From contig JADZFO010000037.1 in NCBI GenBank assembly GCA_020849855.1, positions 1-42,612 of the forward strand: 42,612 bases of DNA. Direction: 5' to 3'. The position numbers were made by a program, and so were the translations under genes. The stretch comes from a bacterium (lineage in GTDB: Bacteria; 4484-113; JAFGCY01). Each line of letters begins with the position of its first letter. Within the stretch, counting starts at the first letter, position 1. This document shows, in pieces, positions 1-8,778 of the stretch. The notes beneath the pieces were generated by a model. That model saw nothing but the letters and a program-made list of their open reading frames with translations. It did no database searches and had not been told where the DNA came from.

Positions 1-63
1 AATCACTGGCGCAATCGCAGCCAGCTTGTACTCCCGAGTGAACTTTCGTCGCGGTCCCGGCAT
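1..63 (-). CDS. IS3-family transposase OrfA, N-terminal fragment cut by the window edge
   Basis: Twenty-one codons are visible on the minus strand before the left edge, giving a protein that begins MPGPRRKFTREYKLAAIAPV. The basic start followed by a T-R-E-Y-K-x-x-A helix is the usual opening of the OrfA helix-turn-helix protein of IS3-type elements, which binds the element ends. An ATG at 61-63 is preceded by GGAGG at 71-75 with a seven-base spacer, so this is a well-formed translation start. Family is inferred from a short stretch; OrfB, the programmed frameshift and the rest of the element would lie outside the window. Confidence 0.6.
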   Translation of the reverse strand, partial: MPGPRRKFTREYKLAAIAPVI

Positions 64-154
64 CGGTACACCTCCAGCACATTGATTATGTGCTTAACCT
101 CGCGTACGTAAATCCGGGGGATGTCCACTTTGCGACTCTACTGGGTCTGCTTCA
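64..154 (-). mobile_element. Probable terminal region of the IS3-type element
   Basis: Between the transposase start and about position 154 lies the untranslated leader of the element. Read on the minus strand it contains AAGTGGACA, a motif often seen near IS3-family ends, followed by the leader and the ribosome site. A terminus beginning TGAAGCAG at 154 is plausible because IS3 ends start with TG, but the other end and the target duplication are not visible, so the exact boundary is a guess. Confidence 0.35.
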
Positions 155-365
155 ATGCCACGACGGTGGTGGTTCGGGGCCAGGCATGAATCCATCATCG
201 CTTCCACCACCTCCATGGCCGCCGCCGCTGCCGACGCGGCCGGCCTCGCGGCTTTCAGTCGCGCGGCTCATGTCGGTGGCGGCGACAGTGCCGATGAAGC
301 TGAAGCGGCCTCCGGAGCAATGCTGCCGGCTGAGCTGGGCAGTGGACATCTGGGGCGATTGTAAC
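155..365. other. Gap without a recognisable gene
   Basis: This stretch between the IS end and the palindrome cluster has short open frames rich in Ala, Gly and Ser with no recognisable domain and no ribosome site. It could be an eroded gene fragment next to the insertion, but nothing supports a specific call. Confidence 0.3.
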
Positions 366-370
366 CTAGC

Positions 371-622
371 GAGGAGAGAAGATGCGGACTGAAGTCCGCG
401 CTCCGGGGCAGGGCCGGCTTGCAGCCGGCGTTCCCAGCCTGGCGATCCCGCCCGCACTCCATGCGGGCCCGTCCCCCGGAGCGCCAGCCATGGGCTGGCG
501 TCGGGATCACGCCAGACTTTGTCTGGCGCCCCCAGCCTGGGGCTCCATGGCGGAGCGCCAGCTTTAGCCGGCATCTCTTCTTGTCGGAGCGCGGGCACCC
601 TGCCCGCATTCCTGGTGGCCAT
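371..622. repeat. Cluster of modular GGAGCGC-type palindromes
   Basis: At least seven back-to-back small inverted repeats fill this stretch. Examples are GCGGACT-GA-AGTCCGC (about 384), GCCGGCT-TGC-AGCCGGC (about 413), CGCCAGAC-TTT-GTCTGGCG (about 510) and GCGGGCA-CCC-TGCCCGC (about 590). Several are preceded, on one strand or the other, by the tag GGAGCGC and followed by GCATTC or GCATCTTC. The stem sequence differs between copies while pairing is kept. The same tag recurs near 15.4 kb, 15.7 kb and 41.4-42.6 kb. Confidence 0.75.
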
Positions 623-650
623 TAGCAATTCCGCTCTGCACCCGATCTTC

Positions 651-713
651 CTTTGTGTCTTTGTGTCTTTGTGTCTTGGTGGTTCAGAATTTCTAACCAC
701 TAAGGCACAAAGG
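651..713. repeat. CTTTGTGT tandem repeat with an inverted arm
   Basis: Three perfect 8-base units CTTTGTGT (651-674) run into CTTGGTGGTTCAGAA, which is followed at once by a near-perfect inverted copy ending GGCACAAAGG. The whole can fold as a hairpin with arms of about 23 bases. No gene overlaps it. Confidence 0.7.
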
Positions 714-775
714 CAGGGAAATCAGGATCCCTACCCTGGCCCTGCTGCTGCGGCGGTAGGTTATTGTTAGCTCTG

Positions 776-1270
776 ATGACAGACGAGCACTCAGGCAATC
801 CAGGCGAGTCCCAGCGCGCGGGCTATGGCGGCGGACAGACGGCGCAGGTCAGCATCGCCGGTGATTCCAGCGCGCTGGTCCGGCTGTCCTTCCCCGACCT
901 GCCGGTGCATCTGCACGCGGCGGACTGCGAGGGCGGCTATGCCTTCCTGCAGGTGGATGTTGAGGTTGCCGTGCCCGGCTTCAGCGCGCGGCGGCGCATC
1001 AGCATGGTGCCCCAGGACCTGCTGGGCTTTTTGTCCCCCCTGCGCGAGAGCCAGCTCAGCGTCAGCGGCGAGCCGACCCTGACCACACTTGAGGACGAGT
1101 TCGCCCTGAAGCTGGCCTATGCCCCCAACGGCCTGGTCGGCGGGGATGGCTATCTGCGCGACCACAGCGCCGGAAACAGCCTGGCCTTCGTGATCAACAC
1201 CGACCAGACTTTTCTTAATGAGACACTCGAGCAGCTTGAGGATCTCTGCGCCCGTTTTGAGGGCTTCTAG
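776..1270 (+). CDS. Hypothetical protein, WapI-like fold suspected
   Basis: A 164-residue acidic protein. Its layout is a beta-rich first half (VRLSFPDLPVHLHAAD, then FLQVDVEVAVPGFSA), a central segment ending in SGEPTLTTLEDEFALKLAY, and a C-terminal stretch LAFVINTDQTFLNETLEQLE. This order, with the late L-x-F-x-x-x-T-D-Q-T segment, resembles WapI-type and related small proteins often annotated as immunity proteins. No signal peptide or membrane segment is seen. I took the ATG at 776 rather than the in-frame TTG at 764; neither has a strong ribosome site. No toxin gene lies beside it, so an immunity role is not supported by context. The family call is from memory of the pattern only. Confidence 0.6.
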   Translation: MTDEHSGNPGESQRAGYGGGQTAQVSIAGDSSALVRLSFPDLPVHLHAADCEGGYAFLQVDVEVAVPGFSARRRISMVPQDLLGFLSPLRESQLSVSGEPTLTTLEDEFALKLAYAPNGLVGGDGYLRDHSAGNSLAFVINTDQTFLNETLEQLEDLCARFEGF

Positions 1271-1290
1271 CCTGCTTCGGCGGCCACCGG

Positions 1291-1343
1291 CCTGTCTGTC
1301 TGCGTCTGTCTCTTTGCGCCTGTCTGTCTGCGCCACTTTGCGG
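1291..1343. repeat. 14-base tandem repeat (two heptads per unit)
   Basis: Three 14-base units CCTGTCTGTCTGCG, TCTGTCTCTTTGCG, CCTGTCTGTCTGCG (1291-1332) are followed by a partial fourth. They lie between the stop of the WapI-like gene and the desaturase promoter region and are not coding. Confidence 0.65.
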
Positions 1344-1426
1344 CCTCCCGGCGCGCGACGCCTTTTGCAGCCCGAAGCATGCCGGACTAAGATTCTTTGC
1401 GATTTCAGACTTAAGAGGTCGTGCTT

Positions 1427-1456
1427 GAGACAATCCGCCCGGCGAACCGATATACT
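1427..1456 (+). promoter_or_regulatory. Candidate sigma-70 promoter for the desaturase gene
   Basis: TATACT at 1451-1456 is a good -10 element. GAGACA at 1427-1432 sits 18 bases upstream as a weak -35; the overlapping TTGAGA would be 20 bases away. Transcription from here would leave a leader of about 110 bases before the ATG at 1576. Confidence 0.35.
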
Positions 1457-1575
1457 ACACAGGCGCAGGCCCCGGGGTCCGGGGCCGGATGGTAGCCAGG
1501 AGTTTTGGTGGGCTTCCCAGGTCGATCAAATCTGCTTCCGCGCAAAATACGCAAATCACTGACCGCCGGAGCACC

Positions 1576-2844
<1,269 letters not shown>

Positions 2845-2932
2845 GCCCCCGCGCCGGCAGTCTGCCTCTTCTCCCCGCTGCGCGCGGTATGCTTAGTGCG
2901 CACTGGACAGCGGTTTCAGCGGGAGGTATCGC

Positions 2933-3925
2933 GTGGATTCTGTGGTCGTCTACATCAGCCTGGGGGTGGCCTGCGCCTCTCTGGCCGTGGCGGTCACAGC
3001 CATCGTGCTGCTCCTGCGCGGCGGGCACAAGGTGCCCGTCACCTCCAAGCTGCGCCGCGAGATCCGCGTCGGCTGGCAGCAGCTTCTGCCGCATGTCAGC
3101 GTGGACACCGAGCACCTGCTGCTGCGCGGTGAATCAGCCCACAACAACCGCGCCGCCCTGCTGGCCAGCCTGGGCGTGGACGTTGAGGTGGCCGAGGGCG
3201 AGGGCATCAACCGCGACGAGATCGCCTACCTGGCCCTGATCAGCAGCACCCTGATGGTGCGCAGCAGCCGCGACAACACCGCGCTGACCGACAACTTCCT
3301 GGAGCACCGCCTGCTGCGGCGGCTGTTTGAGGCCCGCAAGCTGCGGCGGGCCTGGCGCTTCGCCCGCAAGCTGGCGCCGCCGGAGAACCGCGAGCAGATT
3401 GACGAGTACCTGCGCAACAACTATCCGCGCGAGAGCTGGATGATCGGCCTGGACGCCGACGAGCACGCCGCGGAACATGCAGGCGGCGAGGTCACCTGGG
3501 GCAAGGGCGTGGTGCTGATGCCGCAGGACCTGGATGAGGCCGGCGATGACGAGCTGGATGACGAGCTGCTGGCCGCGGCCGCCAGCCGCATTGAAGAGGC
3601 GCGGGCCGCCGGCGACAGCTCGATCAGTTCGCAGGAACTGCTGGGCGAGCTGCTTGAAGCGCCGCAGGAGAGCCGCGAGCAGATCATCGAGCGCAGCATG
3701 GCCCAGGCAGATATGTCGCTGCGGGCGGAGGCCGAGGAGCATGTAGCCTCGGCCCGCAAGGTGCTCAGCGAGCTGCAGGCGATTGCGCGCAGCCGCGGCA
3801 GCGAGACGGTGAAGGCCGGGGCGAAGAAGGGTGAAGTGCCCAGCAAGGATCACAAGGCAGCGCCGTCAAAGCCGGGGCCGGGCAGGACTGAAAGCGCCGA
3901 CGGGCCGCAGGACCAGGCCAGCTAG
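2933..3925 (+). CDS. Unknown protein with one N-terminal membrane segment
   Basis: A 330-residue protein not recognised. A single membrane segment spans about residues 4-29, leaving most of the protein on one side. Residues 40-165 are mixed helix, rich in Arg and Leu (EHRLLRRLFEARKLRRAWRF). Residues 185-290 are strongly acidic and Ala-rich and probably helical or coiled. The last 35 residues are a Lys/Pro/Ser-rich tail. GTG at 2933 is preceded by GGGAGG with a seven-base spacer. It follows the desaturase by 88 bases in the same direction, so the two may be co-transcribed. Its stop codon TAG (3923-3925) overlaps the opposing murE stop codon. Confidence 0.7.
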   Translation: MDSVVVYISLGVACASLAVAVTAIVLLLRGGHKVPVTSKLRREIRVGWQQLLPHVSVDTEHLLLRGESAHNNRAALLASLGVDVEVAEGEGINRDEIAYLALISSTLMVRSSRDNTALTDNFLEHRLLRRLFEARKLRRAWRFARKLAPPENREQIDEYLRNNYPRESWMIGLDADEHAAEHAGGEVTWGKGVVLMPQDLDEAGDDELDDELLAAAASRIEEARAAGDSSISSQELLGELLEAPQESREQIIERSMAQADMSLRAEAEEHVASARKVLSELQAIARSRGSETVKAGAKKGEVPSKDHKAAPSKPGPGRTESADGPQDQAS

Positions 3926-5469
3926 GCAGTAAAGAAAGCCGCGATCTCTTCCGCGTCGCTGAAGTGGATCGTCTCGCTGCCCAGGATCTGGTAGTCCTCA
4001 TGGCCCTTTCCGGCCACCAGCACAATGTCATCCCGGCGCGCCAGGCCCAGCGCGAGCTGGATCGCCTTACGGCGGTCGCTCTCGCGGTAGACGCGCTGCC
4101 CGGCGGCATCCGGCTGGCGTGCGGCGGCATCAGCATATGAGCCGGCAGGCTCGAGGCCGGCCATGATCTGGTCGATGATTGCCTCGGGGTTCTCAGAGCG
4201 CGGGTTGTCGCTGGTGACCACCACAATGTCGCTGGCGCTCTGGGCCGCGCGGGCCATCAGCGGCCGCTTGCGGTTGTCGCGGTCGCCGCCGCAGCCAAAG
4301 ACGGTGATGATGCGCGCACCCTCGGGCCGCACCTCATTGAGCGCGGCCAGCACGTTGTCCAGCGCGTCCGGCGTGTGGGCAGAGTCCACATAGGCGTGCA
4401 CGCCGGCGCTGTTGGGGATCTCCTGCAGGCGCCCGGGGACGCCGCTGAAGCTGGCCAGGCCGGCCTGCACCTGGGCCAGGCTGAGGCCCTCCAGCAGCGC
4501 GGCCGCGGCCGCGGCGGTGCAGTTGTAGGCGTTGTAGCGCCCGGTAAGGCCGGTGCGCAGGTGCGCGCTGTTGATGCCTTCCTCGACGCGCCCGCTCCAG
4601 ACGCCGTTGCGCAGGAAGATGTCCCAGCTCAGCGCGCCGGCCGCGTTGTGCAGGCCGTTGATCAGCAGGTTGGCGCGTTCGCTCTCGCCATAAAGCACCT
4701 TGATCCCGCCGGCGCGGCGGGCATACTCCTGCCCCGCCGGGTCGTCGATGTTCAGCACGCTGTAGCCGCCGGAGAGCGGCAGGTGCTGGGTGAAGAGCAG
4801 GGCCTTGGCCTCGAGATAGGCCTCGAGGGTGCCGTGATAGTCGAAGTGGTCCTGGGTCAGGTTGGTGAAGATGCCGCCGGCGAAGTCCAAGCCCGTGACG
4901 CGCTGCTGGTCGAGGGCGTGGCTGGAGACTTCCATCACCGCGTGGCTGGCCCCGCTGTCGGCGCACTGCGCGAGTTGCTGCTGGATCACGCGGGCGTCGG
5001 GAGTGGTGAGGCCGGTGCTGATGAACTGCTCGCTGTCGTGCGGCAGGATGCCCAGGGTGCCGATGGCGGCGCAGCGGTAGCCGGCGCTGTTCAGCAGGTG
5101 GCGGATGATCAGGGTGGTGCTGGTCTTGCCGTTGGTGCCGGTGACGCCGATCAGGCGCAGGCGGCGGCTGGGATAGCCGGCCAGGCAGGCGCAGAGCTGG
5201 GCATAGGTGCTGCGCGGGTCGGCGACGCGGATGAAGGAGCCCAGGCTGCCGGGCTCGATTGGCCGGCTCTGGACGACGACGGTGGCCCCGGCCGCCAGGG
5301 CCTGGGGGATAAAGTCATGGCCGTCGCTGCGGCTCCCGGGGATGGCGACAAAGACTGCGCCCGGACGCACCTGCCGGCTGTCGGAGGTGATGTCCACCAC
5401 CTCCATATCGCCATAGACATTGCTCAGATCGCTGTAGTCTATGCCTTCCAGCAGTTCATCCAGTCGCAT
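3922..5469 (-). CDS. murE: UDP-N-acetylmuramoyl-tripeptide synthetase, meso-DAP type
   Basis: A 515-residue cytoplasmic Mur ligase that adds the third residue to UDP-MurNAc-L-Ala-D-Glu using ATP. The P-loop VTGTNGKTS is at 109-117, the substrate lysine region reads YLEAKALLF, and the C-terminal domain has SDNPRSENP. The DNPR signature is the one linked to meso-diaminopimelate specificity. One oddity: the usual VDYAHTPD reads VDSAHTPD, replacing the tyrosine. It is the last visible gene of the division and wall cluster read from mraZ; murF, mraY, murD, ftsW and murG do not follow. Its stop codon overlaps the stop of the convergent upstream-coordinate gene. A 359-base gap of heptad repeats separates it from ftsI. 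Confidence 0.95.
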   Translation of the reverse strand: MRLDELLEGIDYSDLSNVYGDMEVVDITSDSRQVRPGAVFVAIPGSRSDGHDFIPQALAAGATVVVQSRPIEPGSLGSFIRVADPRSTYAQLCACLAGYPSRRLRLIGVTGTNGKTSTTLIIRHLLNSAGYRCAAIGTLGILPHDSEQFISTGLTTPDARVIQQQLAQCADSGASHAVMEVSSHALDQQRVTGLDFAGGIFTNLTQDHFDYHGTLEAYLEAKALLFTQHLPLSGGYSVLNIDDPAGQEYARRAGGIKVLYGESERANLLINGLHNAAGALSWDIFLRNGVWSGRVEEGINSAHLRTGLTGRYNAYNCTAAAAAALLEGLSLAQVQAGLASFSGVPGRLQEIPNSAGVHAYVDSAHTPDALDNVLAALNEVRPEGARIITVFGCGGDRDNRKRPLMARAAQSASDIVVVTSDNPRSENPEAIIDQIMAGLEPAGSYADAAARQPDAAGQRVYRESDRRKAIQLALGLARRDDIVLVAGKGHEDYQILGSETIHFSDAEEIAAFFTA

Positions 5470-5512
5470 GTCCTTAACTACCCTCCTCCGAACACTTGCA
5501 GCCTCTATTGAG

Positions 5513-5830
5513 AGCAGGGATCAGGGATCAGCAATCAGGGATCAGGGATCAGGGAACAGGGGACAGGTCACAGGGAACAGAGAAGAAAGAGAAGTGGGAA
5601 GAGGAAGACAGGAGCTTTCTGATAGTCCTCCTGCCGCCCATCCCAGAAACTCTGTCCAACTCGTGTTCCTGTATCTTGTTTCCAGTCCCTGGGCCTTTGT
5701 CCCTAGTCCCTGGTCCCTAGTCCCGAGTCCCTAGTCCCTAGTCCCTAGTCCCCATTCCCTGTACCCTGGTCCCTCGTCCCTGTTCCCTAGTCCTTAGTTC
5801 CTGTTCCCTGATCCCTTGTCACTCGTCCCT
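5513..5830. repeat. Two inverted heptad arrays filling the ftsI-murE gap
   Basis: The left array (5513-5583) has about ten 7-base units near ATCAGGG. The right array (5698-5830) has about nineteen units near AGTCCCT in unbroken 7-base register. The right unit is the reverse complement type of the left (AGGGATC against AGGGACT), so the two arms can pair around a centre of about 115 bases. The right array runs into the ftsI stop codon and the left array ends about 45 bases before the murE start. An ftsI-murE transcript would carry the whole structure. The pattern resembles the heptanucleotide STRR repeats known from cyanobacteria. Confidence 0.85.
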
Positions 5831-7988
5831 ACTTCCCGTCCCAGGCCCGGACCAGCGCCATCTCATCCAGGAAGGCGATGCGGTCACCTACCTTTTTGAA
5901 AACCGGCGCGGCCACTTCGCCGCCGTAGTAACCACCCCTGGGCCGGTAGAACAGCACCAGCACCAGGTAACGCGGGTCCTCGGCGGGGAAGAAGCCCACG
6001 AAGCTCGCGGCGTAGGCTCCGCTTAGATAGCCACCGCCTGGGGCCGGGATTTGCGCGGTACCGGTTTTACCAGCGGTGCTGTAACGCTCAAGGCGTGCTT
6101 TTTTACCCGTGCCGTGTTCGACTGCGTCGACGAGCCAGCGCTTTGCTTCGGCGCAGCTTTCAGCAGAGAGAACACGTTGTGGCGCATTACGGTCAGCTCC
6201 ATGAAGACTGTCATCATCCAAACCCCCAGACTTTGAATTGTTGTCGGCCGCATGGGCAGTGCCAGTGGCCAGGATCCGTTCCAGTGCCTGTGCCGCCTCG
6301 CCGGCGGCGCTGGGAGCCGCAAGCAGCTCCTCATCCGCGCCGGTCAGCGCCGGCGTCGTGTTTCCAGCGGAACCTGCATCGGCAAGCAGGCCCGGGTCTG
6401 TGTCATCTTCAGCGGCGCTGCCCTGCTCGCGCAGCGCCAGCACGGTGCGCGGCGTCACGCGATAGCCGCCGTTGGCCAGCGCGCAGTAGGCGCTGGCGAG
6501 CTGCAGAGGCGTGACCGCGAGGCCCTGGCCAAAGCCGGTGTTGGCCAGGCTGATCTTCGGCCAGGCGCGGTAGTCGCCCTTGAGGTCCTTGCGCCCGCCG
6601 TTGGGCCGCAGGCCCTTGAGCTCGCCAGGCAGTTCAATGCCGGTCTTCTGCCAGAAGCCGAGCTCGCTGTAGGCCTGGGTCACCTTGTCCTGGCCCAGCT
6701 GGAGCGCCAGGCGGCCCATACCAATGTTGGAGCTGTGGCTGATCACCTGGTCGATAGTCACGCCCTCGTTGCCGCCCAGGACATGGTCCAGCTCCGCCTC
6801 GCGGACCGTGTAGCGGCCGATGGTCAGCAGACGGTTGCAGATGATGCGGTCCGTCGAGCTGATCCAGCCCTGTTCGTAGGCATAGGCGGCCAGCAGAGGC
6901 TTCATGGTGGAGCCGGGCTCCAGCACCTTCTGCAGCAGCACGTTCAGCTCCGGGTCGTCCTTCTCGCGGCGGCCCGAGGCATAGCGGTTCGGATCGAAGT
7001 ATGGGTAGGTCGCCGCGCCGAGGATCTCGCCGCTGCCGGGCTGCATGACCAGCACGCAGCCCCACTCCGCGCGGTTCTTCTCGATCGCGCTGCGCAGCTC
7101 ATCCTCGCAGATCGCCTGCACGCTAGGGTGCAGGGTCGTCAGCAGCTCCGCGCCATCCCGGCGCGGCTGGGCCTTGATGGTGGCCGGCAGGCGGCGGCGG
7201 CTGGCATCACGGCGGTATTCCGTGAGGCCATCCTCGCCGGTGAGCTGATCGTCGTAGGCGCGCTCGAGGCCCAGGCGCTGGAAGCTCTCGCGGCCGGCAT
7301 AGCCGACCAGCATCGCCGCGCCGTGGTCCGCGCTGGGATAGCAGCGCTCGAAGTAGAAGCGGGTGAAGACACCACGCAGGCCCAGCTGGTCAATCTGCTG
7401 CGCAGTCTCCAGGCTGAGGCCCTGCGCCAGCACGAGGCCCGGACGCCGCTCGTTGACCAGCTTGTCCAGGATCTCCTGCTGCTGCAGATCGATGTATGGC
7501 GCCAGGGCGGCGGCGGTATTCTGAATGTCCTGGATCAGCTCCGGCTCGGCGATGACCCGCGCGACCTTGCGGTTGCCGGCCAGCAGGGTGCCGTCACGGT
7601 AAAGGATGTTGCCGCGGCGGCCCTGCGGACGCTCATAGGAGTGCCACTGCTTCTCCACGGCCGCGCGGTAGTAGTCCGCCTGCTGCGGGTCGAACTGCAG
7701 GGTGTAGAGATGCAGGATCAGGCCCGCGCCGGCCAGGCTGAGGATGCTGAATACGCGCCGGCCGTTCTCCTTCTCCACCAGGCAGTAGAGCACGCAAAGG
7801 CACAGGCCGGTCAGGAAGGTCCAGAGCGCCAGTGCGCTGCGCTGGCCGGAGAAAAAAAAGTGGGCGGCCGGGAAGGCCGCCCCGAGGAGGAAGGCGGAAA
7901 AAGCAATATAGGTCTGGGCCCGCAGGCCCGGGCTGCGCCAGCGCCGCGGGCGATTGGTCCTGGCAGTTACGAATCCATTGCGATCCAT
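5829..7988 (-). CDS. ftsI: FtsI/PBP2b-type peptidoglycan transpeptidase
   Basis: A 719-residue class B penicillin-binding protein for septal peptidoglycan cross-linking. The active-site motifs are intact: STMK (360-363), SSN (419-421) and KTG (641-643). A PBP dimerisation region with RGNILYRDGTLLA (125-137) precedes the transpeptidase domain. Two features are odd. The N-terminus has three hydrophobic segments (about 24-48, 51-71, 78-99) where FtsI usually has one. An Ala/Gly/Asp-rich low-complexity insert of about 85 residues (521-607) sits between the SxN and KTG motifs. It lies between the FtsL-like gene and murE, the usual ftsI position. The ATG at 7988 follows AAGG with a short spacer. 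No PASTA domains are present. Confidence 0.92.
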   Translation of the reverse strand: MDRNGFVTARTNRPRRWRSPGLRAQTYIAFSAFLLGAAFPAAHFFFSGQRSALALWTFLTGLCLCVLYCLVEKENGRRVFSILSLAGAGLILHLYTLQFDPQQADYYRAAVEKQWHSYERPQGRRGNILYRDGTLLAGNRKVARVIAEPELIQDIQNTAAALAPYIDLQQQEILDKLVNERRPGLVLAQGLSLETAQQIDQLGLRGVFTRFYFERCYPSADHGAAMLVGYAGRESFQRLGLERAYDDQLTGEDGLTEYRRDASRRRLPATIKAQPRRDGAELLTTLHPSVQAICEDELRSAIEKNRAEWGCVLVMQPGSGEILGAATYPYFDPNRYASGRREKDDPELNVLLQKVLEPGSTMKPLLAAYAYEQGWISSTDRIICNRLLTIGRYTVREAELDHVLGGNEGVTIDQVISHSSNIGMGRLALQLGQDKVTQAYSELGFWQKTGIELPGELKGLRPNGGRKDLKGDYRAWPKISLANTGFGQGLAVTPLQLASAYCALANGGYRVTPRTVLALREQGSAAEDDTDPGLLADAGSAGNTTPALTGADEELLAAPSAAGEAAQALERILATGTAHAADNNSKSGGLDDDSLHGADRNAPQRVLSAESCAEAKRWLVDAVEHGTGKKARLERYSTAGKTGTAQIPAPGGGYLSGAYAASFVGFFPAEDPRYLVLVLFYRPRGGYYGGEVAAPVFKKVGDRIAFLDEMALVRAWDGK

Positions 7989-8075
7989 CTGACCTTTCTC
8001 AAGCTTTCAGATACTCATCCCCTGGCCACCCGGCCACGCCTTTCTTAGTCCTGCCACCATGCCGCGCCCGCGGCT

Positions 8076-8585
8076 TTACTCGCTCTGGATCACCCGGCGG
8101 GAGAGCGGGAAGAGCTCCTCCACCAGGGTCTTCCCCGAAGCCTCGGGGATGTTGGTCACCACAACGTACTTTGTCACTTCGGGATAGACCACGCCGGTCT
8201 CAGGGTTCACGCCGTTAAGCACCTGGCTCTGGGCCGAGAGGTTGCTCTCCGCGGCGTCGCTGCGCGCCTGCTCCATCGAGGCCAGGCTGCGCTGGACTTC
8301 CTGCTGTTCATAGGCCAGGCGGCTGTTCTCCGCGCTCAGCCAGGCATAGAGGCTGACCGAGGCGATGATCACGGCCATGCCGCTGCCGAGGCCGATCTTG
8401 TAGGAGAGGAGGCGGATCGGGCGGGGCGCCCGGCGCTCGCGGTACTCGTCAAAGCTCTTGCCGAGCAGGCGGCGATACCAGGGTGCCGGGCGGCGCTTGG
8501 CGAAGCGCGCGGCGATAACCTGGTACTCCTGATACTGGTAGAGCCGGTCCGCATTGGAGCGCGGATCCAGTCTAAGTGCGCTCAT
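8076..8585 (-). CDS. FtsL-like division protein (by position and topology)
   Basis: A 169-residue bitopic protein: a basic cytoplasmic stretch of about 63 residues, one membrane segment at about 64-84 (GLGSGMAVIIASVSLYAWLS), a coiled-coil segment (85-120) and a short extracytoplasmic C-terminus. FtsL sequences are poorly conserved; the place between rsmH and ftsI together with this topology is the evidence. It would join FtsB and FtsQ-type partners to activate septal synthesis. The start at 8585 has a strong ribosome site, GGAGGGAG, just upstream. The cytoplasmic part is longer than in E. coli FtsL. Confidence 0.65.
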   Translation of the reverse strand: MSALRLDPRSNADRLYQYQEYQVIAARFAKRRPAPWYRRLLGKSFDEYRERRAPRPIRLLSYKIGLGSGMAVIIASVSLYAWLSAENSRLAYEQQEVQRSLASMEQARSDAAESNLSAQSQVLNGVNPETGVVYPEVTKYVVVTNIPEASGKTLVEELFPLSRRVIQSE

Positions 8586-8602
8586 CTCACTCCCTCCTAC
8601 GC

Positions 8603-8685
8603 GGGGCCACGCCCCTGTGAGGGATCAGGAATAAGAACCAGGCCGGGACAGGAAACTCAATCGTCCTTCCTGCCGGCTTGATCCC
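8603..8685. other. Hairpins in the rsmH to ftsL-like gap
   Basis: GGGGC-CAC-GCCCC (8603-8615) is followed by a larger imperfect inverted repeat that starts GGGATCA (8621) and ends TTGATCCC (8685), with inner arms GCCGGGACAGGAA and TTCCTGCCGGC. There is no U-run on either strand, so a processing or stability role is as likely as termination. Confidence 0.5.
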
Positions 8686-8778
8686 GTACACCCAACCCTC
8701 GTTCTCAACCTTTCCAGTAACCCGTGGTGCTGCTACGCAGCCATCTCAATCTCAGTGCAGGGCCACCCTGGCCCGGGC

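Noticed and set aside
152..700. Protein of 182 residues on the minus strand
   Set aside because: The frame runs through the small palindromes and the CTTTGTGT repeat; its sequence is Arg/Pro/Gly-rich with no domain and no ribosome site.
776..1270. Immunity gene of a toxin pair
   Set aside because: The WapI-like pattern suggests it, but no toxin or secretion gene is nearby, so only a fold resemblance is stated.
6095..6360. Frameshift or foreign insertion in ftsI
   Set aside because: The composition changes and the protein is low in complexity, but the frame stays open and the KTG motif follows in frame, so it is treated as an insert in an intact gene.
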